Shown here piece by piece: positions 10,196 to 20,649 of a DNA stretch of 64,000 nt. Under the pieces are notes generated by a model that did not search any database, had not been told where the DNA came from, and saw nothing but the letters and a program-made list of their open reading frames with translations. Position 1 is the first letter of the stretch, and each line of letters starts with the position of its first letter. The position numbers and the translations under genes were made by a program. This DNA comes from Riptortus pedestris (Eukaryota > Arthropoda > Insecta > Hemiptera > Alydidae): assembly GCA_019009955.1 (NCBI GenBank), contig CM032228.1, positions 229,189,501 through 229,253,500 of the forward strand, read 5' to 3'.

Positions 10196-11570
10196 TTACA
10201 ATTTTAAAGTATCGTTTAATTTTACTTTAACGCTTGACATACATTGTTGAGAAAACTGGTACTTTCTTCCTTTCATTGTTTTTGAAGATTCCACAGTCGT
10301 AATAATATGAAGAATGGGTACAGCACATATATCCTCCTTTTTAGGCCAAGAAAATGATGCTGAAGGTCCATGGGGATGAAGGAACTGTACTGTGGCACCT
10401 TGTTCTTTGGTGTTCACCTCACTCACCATGCCAAAGTACCACAATCTGTCATATACAAAAGCAATGAAACATCCTGGGCTTAAATCTTTCAATGTTACTT
10501 GACTCTTTGGTCGATTGTTCAACAAATTATAAGTGAGAGCTGGTTTTTCGTCCTTGCTAATTCTTCGAGCCTCAATGGTTCCGGTTTCATATATTGGGTG
10601 AAAGTTGTGAAATGATCTTGTCCCTAGAAGAGTTTGAACATCTTTGAAGCGACCTTCCAAAGCAGGACGAGTTATTTCAACTATTTCTTTAGATATGAAG
10701 AAAAAACTGACTTTTTCTATTCTGGTTTTGCAAAAGCCAAACAATTGAGTCACTGATATTATTTGGTTTTCTAAGGGTCTTTGCAAACTTTCCTTTTGAG
10801 CTAATCGTTTCACTGTACCTCCAATTCCATCACATTCTGTTTTACCATGACTAGTAGCAAAAAAAGACCATTGGGCCTGAATTTCAAAATCTTTCTCATG
10901 TAGGCACAGATTTATGAAATTGTACTTATTTTTGCACTGAGGAGCACACCCATCACTGAAGTAATGAACTTTTTTGATATGTGGGGGGGTTTTCGTTCAA
11001 AAATTCAATCACATATTTTTGAATTTCATACACCATACTTACATCGTGTTTGAGGTCATCAGATATAATGCAAAGGGGTAGGACAATATTTTTCTCAGTT
11101 GCATTTTGCAGTGTATGATGACAGGATGTATAGAGGAAGAATTTGAGGTCCAGTGGTATCCTTGGGCTTCGTCTTGTAATGTGAATGAATAATTTTCACT
11201 AAAGTCCATTGAGATAATAGCTGTGTCAAAAGGAGATGTTTCCTTCATTTTTTTAAAAGTTGTTGATTGTGATTTAGCAATGTAAGAATGAGGTATCAGT
11301 TTGTGAAGTTTTTCAACTAACGTTTCAATGAATTCTTCAACAGTACTGGAACACTGTATCATTTCTGTTCTATCTGTGGACACCCACTGATTGTACTTAA
11401 TGATGTCTTCCTCGTCATAGTCTTCGAATTTTGATTCTAAAATTTTAATGAGTTGATTTTTTGAAATTTTCATGCCTGAACAAGCCAGTGAGCCTGTTGA
11501 GGAAGAGATTTTTCTTGTTACTACTTGATTAGTTTCTTTACATTGTACAGCTCCAGTTTTATGAATTAAG
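10196..11570 (-). pseudogene. DDE/D transposase, frameshifted and N-terminally truncated
   Basis: Three frames on the minus strand form one protein. The first piece (11473 leftward, open upstream to about 11560) holds DEEDIIKYNQW, HSYIAKSQSTTFKKMK and a likely first catalytic Asp in AIISMDFSENYSFTLQDEAQ. The reading then shifts near 11105-11120 into a piece containing CIISDDLKHD. It shifts again at a seven-C run (10983-10989) into a piece with the second Asp (YFSDGCAPQCKNKYNF) and FFATSHGKTECDGIGGTVKR, and continues to the stop at 10196. The pattern resembles a family of uncharacterised, repeat-encoded animal proteins with a D-D-D-type catalytic core. The N-terminal part common in relatives is absent, so the copy cannot make a full enzyme. 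Confidence 0.75.
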
Positions 11571-11640
11571 ATAACTTAAATACCACTGTTTTAAAATTAA
11601 CTTTAAGTATATACCATTAACTATTTTACTTCTGAGCTCT

Positions 11641-12237
11641 TAGTTACATTTATTTATCATTTTCTTTTAATTCTTACAAATTTCTAAATTTTTCTATATA
11701 TTTATTTTTAAACTTGGAATAAACAATGAAGGGGTCAAATAACCATTAATTTTATTGTTTTAGGTGGTAGGTCATATGTCTTAGAACATAAATAAAAAAA
11801 GATTTCCATGATTATCCTTTTCCCTTTTGGAGATATTCAATTTTACGTGAAACTATATATTTGCTTTCTGAAAAGCTCAAATTGACACTTTGCAATTTTT
11901 TTCTGTCCACAAATACTTACTTGGTACCTTAGTTTATTTTTTATTGTTTTTAAATATATTTATGAATACACACAAAAAATTCCATCAAAATTGGTTCGTA
12001 AATAAGAAAGTTACAAATTATTTTTGAAATGAAAACAAATTAACTTTACAGTTCCTAATCGATAGAAAACACTAAAATCACAAAACTTTAAGAGGCCATA
12101 AAATCCAAACCGTTAAAGATATATCAAAAATATTTGGTATGGTTTCTTAAATCAATGAATAGAACCCCCAAAATAAAATTCAACAAAATCTGAAATCATG
12201 GGTGTCATGGTGTGGTTGAATTGATGTGGAATGACCC
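11641..12237 (-). repeat. Right terminal inverted repeat
   Basis: Inverse of the left repeat. Its inner edge begins TAGTTACATTTATTTATC and its tip is GGAATGACCC. The element could fold into a very long hairpin, and transcripts through it could form double-stranded RNA (inference). Confidence 0.9.
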
Positions 12238-12289
12238 ATATATAGTATCATTGGGAGTTTACAGAAAGAAACTGAAAAATATTAATATG

Positions 12290-12522
12290 TCCGTTAATAA
12301 TCAACATAGTGAAAAGACATACATAACAACATTTACAAAACATTACATTTGCCATAAGATTCGTCCTATACAATATTTCGCTCCGACGCATAATAACGGA
12401 GATATTGAGATTTTTCATAATTCCCCTCTAAATCTCCATCTCCCAAGGGTCGGATTTAAACTGTTAATGAACTGCCGTATTTCAGCTGTTAATGAGCTGT
12501 CCCCTAAAGGGAAATCTGCTAA
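12290..12522 (+). repeat. Family H fragment with internal deletion
   Basis: Contains GATTCGTCCTATACAATATT, ATAATAACGGAGATATT and the 3' end CCTAAAGGGAAATCTGCTAA. The (AT)n tract and the block after it are missing. It follows the DNA transposon closely. Confidence 0.75.
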
Positions 12523-12650
12523 AAGAATTGAATGTGTTTAAACCTTGTCCTTTACAAATTGCCGAATGTAAAAAAATTTTAATCGCCAGTCTATTTAAGT
12601 AGCCTACACTCGTTGGAAGACATGAACAACAATCGCTAAGTTGTCTAAAG

Positions 12651-13760
12651 CAGGGGTGAGCAACCTTTTTAATCAACGAGCCAATTTAAATTTTAAAATG
12701 TTTTGGTGGGCCGCAAAAAAAGTAACACTTCCCAATAATTTAAAAAAACATCATTTATAATAAACATTAGAATAGAAAAATATAGAAATTAAAAAAAAAA
12801 GCTAAGATTTCATATACAAATTTCAATAAAAAATAAAAAAACAAAACAAAATATCAGAAAAACGAATTTACTTAAAATTTTTAATCAGACGTTTGGACTG
12901 TTTTTTTCTTTACATGCTAATAAATATCAGCCGAAATTGATGAAGTAGCTACACTTATGCAGTTTCTAATCAGTTTTGATGGGTGGTCATTTTTTATTAA
13001 TTTCATGGTCGTAAAAAAACGTACTCCAGCACAGAAAGATCATTTGCTTTGTACTTTTCGTCAAAAGAGGAAATTTCTCAGGGCTCACATACGATTTTTA
13101 AAAAGGTTTAATGTTTACTGAGAAAAATACATTTATTAAATCAGTATTATACTGCATGTCAAGCACTTCCATTTGAAAGTCTTCGTTTACTGTTTCCACA
13201 TTGATATTAAATGGCGAGGAAAACATTTTCATGGAAACCGCTGTCTATGTAAAATGTCTATATATTGTGCGTATTTTTAAGAAGTAATAACGTTTTCTTT
13301 TTCTAAATGTGAAAAGTGGGATACATTATTCTGCAAAAAATGCTGCTTCCATAATTTAAATTTGCGCTCAAAGCCTTCAATTTTATCATGCAAATTTTAA
13401 ATAAACTGCCCTTTACCTTGAAGTTCCACATTAAGATCATTAAGATGCTGAGTCAAGTCGATAAGAAACCCAAAATCGCTCATCTATTCTTTGTTACCAA
13501 AATGAGGAAAGGCATATCCCTCTTCATGTCCAGGAATAATTGTACTTCGCATTTTACTAAGTTTTAGTCAAGTAAGTAACTCGTCACCAAAAATTGTTTC
13601 GGTTTAGTATGTACTACCATGAAATAATAATTATTTTTTCACAATATATTGGTGGGAGAAAATTGATAAAATAAATTCAATTTTAGAAATGCTGGGTGGG
13701 CAGCATAAACATGTTGAAAGGGCCGTAAGCGGCCCGCGGGCCGCGTGTTGCTCATCCCTG
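12651..13760 (-). mobile_element. hAT transposon (inactive) with perfect 8-bp target duplication
   Basis: Ends CAGGGGTGAGCAACC on the left and GTTGCTCATCCCTG on the right form short terminal inverted repeats of hAT type. They are flanked by the direct repeat GTCTAAAG at 12643-12650 and 13761-13768. The right subterminal region is CG-rich (GGCCCGCGGGCC). The inside holds a decayed transposase. The 1.1-kb length means most of the gene is gone. Confidence 0.92.
13315..13560 (-). pseudogene. hAT transposase remnant (ZBED/Buster-like middle region)
   Basis: Minus-strand translation gives IIPGHEEGYAFPHFGNKE, a stop, then MSDFGFLIDLTQHLNDLNVE, then LQGKGQFI, another stop, and HDKIEGFERKFKLW. The word order (DL..HLN.LN..LQG....I..L.D....F..KL.LW) is that of vertebrate- and arthropod-type hAT transposases in the GTF2IRD2/ZBED group. 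At least two in-frame stops show it is dead. Confidence 0.75.
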
Positions 13761-13768
13761 GTCTAAAG

Positions 13769-14344
13769 AACATTTCATGAAGTGCACTCACTCCACAATT
13801 TACAGTTTTGTCTATTGTTCTCTATTTAATTGAACATACAATGAGTGATGAATTAAGAATTTTACACGGGCTTTTAATAGTTCTTCTGTCGTACTCCACT
13901 TACACTGAAAGACCTTTAATTTCGAGCTTAATACGAAGGACTGAATGAGAGGACGAACTCCCCCGGTGACAAAGTTTGGCCAGTTAGAACTTAAAACAGG
14001 CGGAGGCATTTGCATCCATTAAAACTGTTTCTGTTTGAATTTCATCAGCCTCTAGAACGGGGGCACTAAGTCGTGTGTTATTGAACAACAGTGTTAAGTT
14101 ATTTTTGGCTAGGTTCGAGGATAATGCATCTCGATGGAACATAATAACCGATTTAGTAGCCCTTGAGGAAGGAAGTGAAATAAGTTTGAATTAATGGTAA
14201 CTTGATTACTATTTAGATCTTCGGTTTATTGGCTGTTCTTCATATTTTTCCTGAGCTGGTTTTAACCATATTCGGATCCATTGCAAGAATTCGACCAACG
14301 ATAAGTCTTATCAAATGAAAAGTGAATCTAGGTGAACACAGCAA
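13769..14344. other. Interval with no recognised feature
   Basis: A 67-codon minus-strand frame at 13812-14015 lies here. It matches no family I know and has no supporting context. Nothing else stands out. Confidence 0.4.
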
Positions 14345-14621
14345 GTTTCTTTTCCTCTAAAATACCTTTATTTTGATAGAGTGCACTTTCAGATAAACAG
14401 CTCCATCTTCAGTGACTGTTGACATTAACAAAAACCTATGAAATTCATGCAAAATTATTTAAATTAACAATCTTAACCTAACCAAAGAAAAAGAAAGAAA
14501 ACATATTTAAAATACAAGGTAACCGCCAACAACAGATCGAAGTAGAAATAAATATCAGAGAAAAACGAGGGGACATCATTACTTAAAAGCATACTTAGAA
14601 AGTCAACATTTAAAAAAGTAA

Positions 14622-14810
14622 ATCTCACATGGTAAATCTAGAGTGGCGAGTTCGATTCTCGCCCGGGCAAGGGAAATTATTTAGTGACGAAATTCATTAA
14701 ATAACATTCAAAGTCCCACCCTGGCTAGAAAAGGGTGGTAACCTGTAGATAACCCGTCCCAATGAGCCTTCGTTGCAAAAAAGTGGACGTTAATAAATAA
14801 TAATAATAAA
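14622..14810 (+). mobile_element. tRNA-derived SINE, 5'-truncated copy
   Basis: Shares the body of the fuller copy at 37661-37890. It has a B-box-like GCGAGTTCGATTCTCGCC, then GTGACGAAATTCATTAAATA, CCCACCCTGGCTAGAAAAGG, GGTAACCTGTAGATAACCCG and AAGTGGACGTTAAT, and ends in a TAA-repeat tail. The A-box half of the tRNA-like head is missing. Confidence 0.8.
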
Positions 14811-14982
14811 GTAAACAAATTTAAAACTATACAGCTAAAAAGCAAATAAGGTATTAAATTTATAAGAGAACTTTTAAAAAAGAACATAAACTGATAACAT
14901 GAATAAATAAAACAACAATAATATAACTAAAGCAGCTAAGTTGTGGTTGCTTCCATGGACACTTTCCTATGCTAAACCTTTT

Positions 14983-14986
<4 letters not shown>

Positions 14987-15031
<45 letters not shown>
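14987..15031. repeat. Poly-T run
   Basis: Forty-five consecutive T, most simply the A-tail of a retroposed sequence lying on the minus strand or an expanded mononucleotide tract. Confidence 0.9.
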
Positions 15032-15041
<10 letters not shown>

Positions 15042-15435
15042 CTAGATATAATTGTTGTTTTAATTTTCCATGTTATTATTTAAAACTTTTCTTATTAGGT
15101 TAATGTGTTATTTGTTAAGTAATGACATCCCCCGTTTTTCTGTGATATTTATTTCTATTTTGATCTATTGTTAACTTGTACTTTGTATGTTTTCATTACT
15201 TATCCTTTTATTTATTTTGGTTTAAAAAGTTTCTGTCAACACTGTCACTGAGACCAGGTGGCAGCTAGTAGGGGTTAGGTTAAGGATTGTTATTGTGCCT
15301 GGGCAAGCTGCTACAGTTGCATGAATTTAATAGGTTTTTGTTTATATCAACTAGCACTGAAGATGGCGCTGTTTTTCTGAAAGTGTACTCTGCCAAAATA
15401 AAACGTATTATAGAGGAAATCAGCCCTACTGAGTA

Positions 15436-15895
15436 CATCCAGATTAATTCAATCCTGTACAACCCAGTTTCCCTAGAGGGGAAAAAGGAATTGAAAATTG
15501 TGTAGACACCTGCCATAATAAGAAATATAAAGATGAATTATTAAATACTACGAGCTTAAAGAGAGTTTTCAATATTATCCAAAATAAGACAACTTCATCG
15601 GCCTGTCAAAATCATAAGGTGATGGAAATGGGGATAAGAAAGCAAACTCAATCATGGCTTGGGGAATTGATTGAGTAGACGCGGGCAGATTTGAGTATCG
15701 GCGGTATAAGATCTAGTGATTAGAGGACGCATTCAGACTAATCAACTGATATCGTTGTCAGCCATGATAATGCTTATTAACTGGAAACCACAAATATCGA
15801 TTTAACCAAATCCGTGTGGCCACATTCTGTTATCTCAGCTGTTATAGGATGCATTTACTCTTTAATAATCGAATAATAATGAACAAGGTTTTTAA
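15436..15895. other. Unrecognised interval, possible decayed coding sequence
   Basis: A plus-strand frame from 15287 (ending EISPTEYIQINSILYNPVSL, then EGKKELKIV) stops at 15505. A second frame overlaps it and reads on to about 15678 (KYKDELLNTTSLKRVFNIIQ, later WLGELIE). A single shift would join them. I recognise no family and give no function. Confidence 0.25.
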
Positions 15896-16080
15896 AAAAA
15901 TCTCATATGGTAAACCTAGATTGGCGAGTTCGATTCCCAACTAGGCATTAGAAATTTATATGGTGACGGAATTCATTAAATAAAATCCTTGGTCCCACTC
16001 TGGCTAGAGAAGGGTGGTAACCTGTAGATAACCTGTCCCAATTAGCCTTAGTTACAAAAAGTGGACGTTATTTGATAATT
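15896..16080 (+). mobile_element. tRNA-derived SINE, second truncated copy
   Basis: Same body as 14622-14810: GCGAGTTCGATTCC, GTGACGGAATTCATTAAATA, CCCACTCTGGCTAGAGAAGG, GGTAACCTGTAGATAACC and AAGTGGACGTTATT. It is more diverged and begins at nearly the same internal position as the first copy. Confidence 0.8.
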
Positions 16081-16266
16081 TAATTTAAAATTCCTTAATG
16101 CTTTTAGCTAAGTAAACTTTTTATTTGTATTTTTTTATTGTTTTCCCTAAATTACTTATATCCTTATGAAAAAGGAGTATATTTTTTGTGCTCGCCTTAC
16201 ATAAAGAGGACCTACATATCGCACATTTTCACAAAATTATTGAAAACAGAAAAATACACATAAAAG

Positions 16267-16824
16267 TCCGTCAGGCAGCGGCTGCGTAAACTAAGCAGAT
16301 TTCCCACGTGAAGTTATACAATAGAGAAATCTCCATACGAGACCCGAACAGTTACGACCGAACTAGCTTTAGGAGGGAAACTCACTCCTCCGTTATCGGC
16401 CCACATTTAATAAAAATGCAAATATCTCGGTTAGTATTCATGTTAGAGAATAAATGTAAAAAATATTTATAGTAAATAATTTGCAATAAGATTGGTTCTA
16501 TACAATTTTTCGATCCGACGTATAGTAACGGAGATATTTGGAAAATCCCCCTCTCTAAACCCCCCCCCCCTCCCACTGGTCTGATTTCAGCCATTAACGA
16601 ACTTGATCTGTCTTTTTGCATAATACGTTTAAATATCGAGTTTGGTAACGATCAAACAAAAATTCCGACCGCTAGAGCGTTAACAGACAAATATATATAT
16701 AATTTTTTACGGACCTCGTTTCTTCATCTCCTGGGTAGGATCGATGGACATTTGAAGAAATGTTTCGAAAATCGCGTCATGAGTACGATCTCAATAGTTG
16801 ATTTCCTTAAGGGAAATCTGCTAA
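16267..16824 (+). mobile_element. Family H, short form, both ends present (Helentron/HINE-like)
   Basis: This copy starts TCCGTCAGGCAGCGGCTGCG. TAAACTAAGCAGATTTCCC follows about 20 bp in, then AATGCAAATATCTCGGTTAG, a C-rich block, CTAGAGCGTTAACAGACAAA, a short AT tract, ACGGACCTCG and the 3' end TTAAGGGAAATCTGCTAA. The 3' terminal GGGAAATCTGCTAA is the inverse of the subterminal 5' motif, so the inverted repeat is asymmetric. An asymmetric inverted repeat, an internal microsatellite and a 3' palindrome are the marks of Helentron-derived HINEs such as DINE-1. No protein is encoded. Class assignment is inference; the family itself is certain. Confidence 0.75.
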
Positions 16825-17294
16825 TATGTATCTCTACATTGTGAATATGAAAGCAAGGCGAACTAACTGTTAAAATTAGCTACGTCTATTCTCTGCCCTG
16901 TCCAGGATAGAAGGTCGAATTTAGGCATATGGGTCTTTACTGCAGCCAGTTTGCAACAGGAATTCAAGATATCTAGCCACGATAAAACGTGTAAATTATA
17001 ATGGAAGAAAACATTTTCGCAAGTAAAACCCTTTACCGTGAGGTTCGGATGTATTAAATCTACATAAAATATTCATTAAAAATAAATGTTATAAGTCTAC
17101 GTCTGAAGGCTGTTTTTATAGAAGAGATGAATATAACCTAACACAAGTATATTTGTCACAATTATCGTTCATTATAGTGGAGACAAATTTATCATTATTG
17201 ATATAGTGTGCTACTCCTTAGTAATTTAAGATTAATAAAAAAAATTGAAATTCCTGTTATATGAGAGTTTTAAGATTAACAAAATGAATATATA
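16825..17294. other. Interval with no recognised feature
   Basis: AT-rich sequence between the family H copy and the Tc1/mariner left end. I see no frame or repeat. Confidence 0.5.
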
Positions 17295-17416
17295 CAGTGG
17301 GTAAAAAAATTATTCATACTCTTAGTTTATTGGACAAAAATATTTTAAATTAAGTTTGCACTTGATATCACTGCAGATAGCGAAGACATGAATCTCGTGA
17401 AATCTTGCAAAAAGTG

Positions 17417-18130
17417 GCAAAAATACTCAAGCAAGTGCTCGAGAGTTTGAAGAACACATCAACTCTTATGAGAAAACTGTGACGCCCTAAATCATGAGGA
17501 GTGGGCTACATCAAGCAGTATATAAGAGAAGAGCGGCAAAAATACTCAAGCAAGTGCTCGAGAGTTTGAAGAACACATCAACTCTTATGAGAAAACTGTG
17601 ACGCCCTAAATCATGAGGAGTGGGCTACATCAAGCAGTATATAAGAGAAGAGCGGCAAAAATACTCAAGCAAGTGCTCGAGAGTTTGAAGAACACATCAA
17701 CTCTTATGAGAAAACTGTGACGCCCTAAATCATGAGGAGTGGGCTACATCAAGCAGTATATAAGAGAAGAGCGGCAAAAATACTCAAGCAAGTGCTCGAG
17801 AGTTTGAAGAACACATCAACTCTTATGAGAAAACTGTGACGCCCTAAATCATGAGGAGTGGGCTACATCAAGCAGTATATAAGAGAAGAGCGGCAAAAAT
17901 ACTCAAGCAAGTGCTCGAGAGTTTGAAGAACACATCAACTCTTATGAGAAAACTGTGACGCCCTAAATCATGAGGAGTGGGCTACATCAAGCAGTATATA
18001 AGAGAAGAGCGGCAAAAATACTCAAGCAAGTGCTCGAGAGTTTGAAGAACACATCAACTCTTATGAGAAAACTGTGACGCCCTAAATCATGAGGAGTGGG
18101 CTACATCAAGCAGTATATAAGAGAAGAGCG
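17417..18130 (+). repeat. Six-copy, 119-bp tandem repeat inside the Tc1/mariner gene
   Basis: Units start at 17417, 17536, 17655, 17774, 17893 and 18012 and look identical by eye. Each begins GCAAAAATACTCAAGC and includes GAGTGGGCTACATCAAGC. The unit spans the part of the transposase that normally encodes the second helix-turn-helix (RSGLHQAVYKRR is readable in the last unit). Since 119 is not a multiple of three, the array shifts the frame at each unit. Confidence 0.95.
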
Positions 18131-18159
18131 GCAAAAAAACAATGAAATCTTTTATAAAT

Positions 18160-19200
18160 GAAAAAAACAAAACACCTAAATCTTTGATTGAAGTTTGCCC
18201 GGGATCATGCAAATGGACCGTTTTTATTTTGGTTAAATGTCTTTTTTTCCTATGATAACAAATTCAATATATTTCGATTAGATGGAAGGAAATTTGTTTG
18301 GAGGCAAAAGAGAAAAGTATTTGAACCTAAAAGTCGGCAACCAACTGTAAAGCATGGCGGAGGTATTTATAATTTCGGGTTGCATGAGTACTAGTGGGGT
18401 AGAGAAACCCAAATCCCAAACCTCAATGAGAAATTATTGATGGGATTAGAAGCGAGAATTATGAGAACGTGTTGCGAAGCAATGTAAAAAAAAAAGTTCG
18501 TCACTCAGGGGTTGGGTAAACTAAGGAGATTTTCCACGTAATGTTATACAATAGAGAAATCTCCATACGAGTGCCGAACAGTTACGGAAACGGCCGAACT
18601 AGCTTTTGGCGGGAACGAATAGAAGCGGCCATAGCTCGTCCGTTACACTTAATAAAAATGCAAATATCTCGGTTAATATTCAAGATAGAGAATAAATGTA
18701 TATAACAATATTTATAGTAAATTTAATTTGCAATAAGATTGGTTTTATACAATTTTTCGATCCGATGTATAGTAATGGAGATATTACGAATTTTCGGAAA
18801 TCCCCCTCTAAACCCCTCCCTCCCACTGGTCCGATTTCAGCTGTTAACGAACTTGATCTTCCTTTTTACATAAAACGTTTACATACCGAATTTGGTGAAG
18901 GTTAAACAAAAATGCCACAGCTAGAGTGTTATTTTCGTCATCTCCTGGGTAGGATCGATGGACATTTGAAGAAATTGTTTTGAAAGTTGCACCATGAGTA
19001 CGATAGCTGAGTTCCCTTAAGGGAAATCTGCTAAAAAAAGTGCGCGAAAGCTAGGAATTGAAGGCAGCTGACCAAACAAACGGCCAAGAAAAGCAAATGG
19101 TTGCTATAATGCTCGCCTAATGTTACAAAAACCACCACAATAACCAGATCCTAATCTGATCGAATATTTATTGGCCTTATTGGGGTTACAAATCCGAAAA
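18160..19200 (+). pseudogene. Tc1-like transposase, broken catalytic domain
   Basis: The frame at 18188-18394 gives KFARDHANGPFLFW, VFFSYDNKFNIFRLDGRKFV and WRQKRKVFEPK...TVKHGGG. This is the region around the first catalytic Asp of Tc1-like enzymes. Family members usually read FSDE.KF where this copy has FSYDNKF, so the catalytic residue is shifted or lost. After the family H insertion the gene resumes at about 19080. Near 19140 PPQ, a stop and PDPNLIEY correspond to the PDLNPIE motif near the third acidic residue. Stops, a nested insertion and the 119-bp array make it nonfunctional. Confidence 0.85.
18497..19034 (+). mobile_element. Family H, short form, without (AT)n, nested in Tc1/mariner
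   Basis: Begins TTCGTCACTCAGGGG and ends TTAAGGGAAATCTGCTAA. The segment between CTAGAGTGTTA and TTTTCGTCATCTCCTGGG is deleted and takes the microsatellite with it. It lies inside the Tc1 remnant, so this H insertion is younger than that element. Confidence 0.88.
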
Positions 19201-19427
19201 CATAGATATACTTCATGCTTATGAATTGTCTTAAGTGTATGAATACTTTTTGCCTTAAAAAAATGAAGTCATTAAAAAATTGTATTTGTTTCTAATTTTT
19301 GCTAATGAAGAAAATTAATGGCCAAATTCTTTCATATTGCTATGTGTCATTATATTATCTTAAAATATTAATAAAAAAATATGCTTTTACTATACAATAA
19401 GTGTATGAATAATATTTTCACCCAATT

Positions 19428-20640
19428 TATTTAATATAATTATTGAACTGATAACTGTTCCAAAATTTATTCTTTGAATTTAAGATTCAATGTGTAATCA
19501 ATGTATTATTTAAGCGTGGTGTTTAACAATATGTTAGAAATTCAATTAAAATAAATTTAAGATTAGCTAGCCTGAAAAAGAAAACAAAAAAAACCTTATT
19601 TACATATTCCTTTTTTTAATGGAAATAAATATATTTAATTTGATTTCAAATCATTATGGGAAGACATTGTATATTTGTTCATCCCCTTATTTACATATAT
19701 AATAAATGGGAATATAAAAAAATCATAAGGTTTTTGTTTGTTCTGTTTATAAAGTAATGTTACTACTTATGTCATTAACTATTTATGTAATTTATTGGGA
19801 GTTTTTCAGGATTTATAATCATGAATATGGGTTTACAGGTGGTATTGTGTAAAATATAAATTAATCTATAATCGGAACAAGATATACAAACAATAGTTTA
19901 TTTATAACTCTTTTAGAGAATACATAGCACGGAACACTCTAGAAGTTATTAATGGATTCCATTGTACAATAAGCAGTGTGACCAAACTAAAGTTGGTAGC
20001 TATTTAATGTCAAGGCTGTTATCTTCAGCTACTTTCAAAACACGACAGCTGTAGGTGTGCTGTACAATGTCAGAGAAGTTTTGTAACAAAAAGAACTTGC
20101 TATCATCAATCAGACTCAAACATTGAACACTTTGTCTGTCATAGAGTGTTGTCGGTGGTCTAGGACGGTATCACTAGGTCCCAAGTTCAAATCCATAGTC
20201 TCACTCTAAATTATATTTAGCTGTGTTGTCTGAAGTTTGATTTAGGAATACTATACGTTTCACCAGCACTTTTACTTGATTATTATCTGATTATGATAAA
20301 ATAGTAGAATGTAGAAATAATTTGGTCTGTACTAGTGCTTAGTAAGGTTCAAACTGACCACTTGGCTTCCCACGAAATTTACAAATTACAGACTTTCTAA
20401 CATTAATTGCAGACCTTCTGGCTGTCCGTTTCAAACGATGCTTCAATCACATACAATAAAATTTCAAAAATTAAATTCTGAAACACATATAGAGGAAAAT
20501 ATTCTAATGAAATTAGGCACTCAAGATGAGATCTTTTTTGAAAGGAGTTCAACTGAAATATTTCAGACACGACATAAATAAAACAATACACAAGACTTAC
20601 CCAACACCGTTTTATCTATCAAAACTACTTACGGAGCAAA
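19428..20640. other. Long interval without recognised genes; one tRNA-like stretch
   Basis: AT-rich throughout. Around 20150-20210, TGGTCTAGGACGG and CAAGTTCAAATCCATAG resemble A and B boxes of a tRNA-derived SINE, but no body or tail can be traced. A 62-codon minus frame at 20403-20591 has no recognisable content. Confidence 0.35.
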
Positions 20641-20649
20641 CGTACGTTA

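Larger units (their letters stand above)
9477..12237. mobile_element. DDE/D DNA transposon with long (about 600 bp) inverted repeats
   Basis: The 2.76-kb unit begins GGGTCATTCCA and ends TGGAATGACCC. The outer 600 bp on each side are inverted copies of each other. Flanks read ...ATAT before and ATAT... after, so a 2- or 4-bp target duplication is possible but cannot be separated from the AT-rich tail it landed in. Between the repeats lies one broken transposase gene on the minus strand. I do not assign it to a named superfamily. Confidence 0.85.
14345..15435. repeat. Fold-back region: imperfect inverted arms of about 250-300 bp
   Basis: The left arm (about 14345-14600) is the inverse of the right arm (about 15115-15435). 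Paired words include AGAGTGCACTTTCAGATAAAC against the inverse of TTTTTCTGAAAGTGTACTCT, AACAGCTCCATCTTCAGTG against CACTGAAGATGGCGCTG, and GAAATAAATATCAGAG against CTGTGATATTTATTTC. A SINE and a long poly-T run lie in the loop. The arms each contain CTGAAGA...GAAAG, which recalls Penelope-type terminal repeats (inference only). Confidence 0.6.
17295..19427 (+). mobile_element. Tc1/mariner element (inactive), flanked by TA
   Basis: The left end CAGTGGGTAAAAAAATTATT, then CATACTC, matches the inverse of the right end at about 19391-19424 (GTGTATGAATAATATTTTCA, then CCCA). Each end abuts TA, as expected for this superfamily. Inside are an amplified helix-turn-helix segment (17417-18130), a broken catalytic domain, and a nested family H copy (18497-19034). 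Confidence 0.88.

Noticed and set aside
14640..14690. Functional tRNA gene
   Set aside because: Only the B-box half is present and it is joined to a SINE body, with two further copies of that body in the window.
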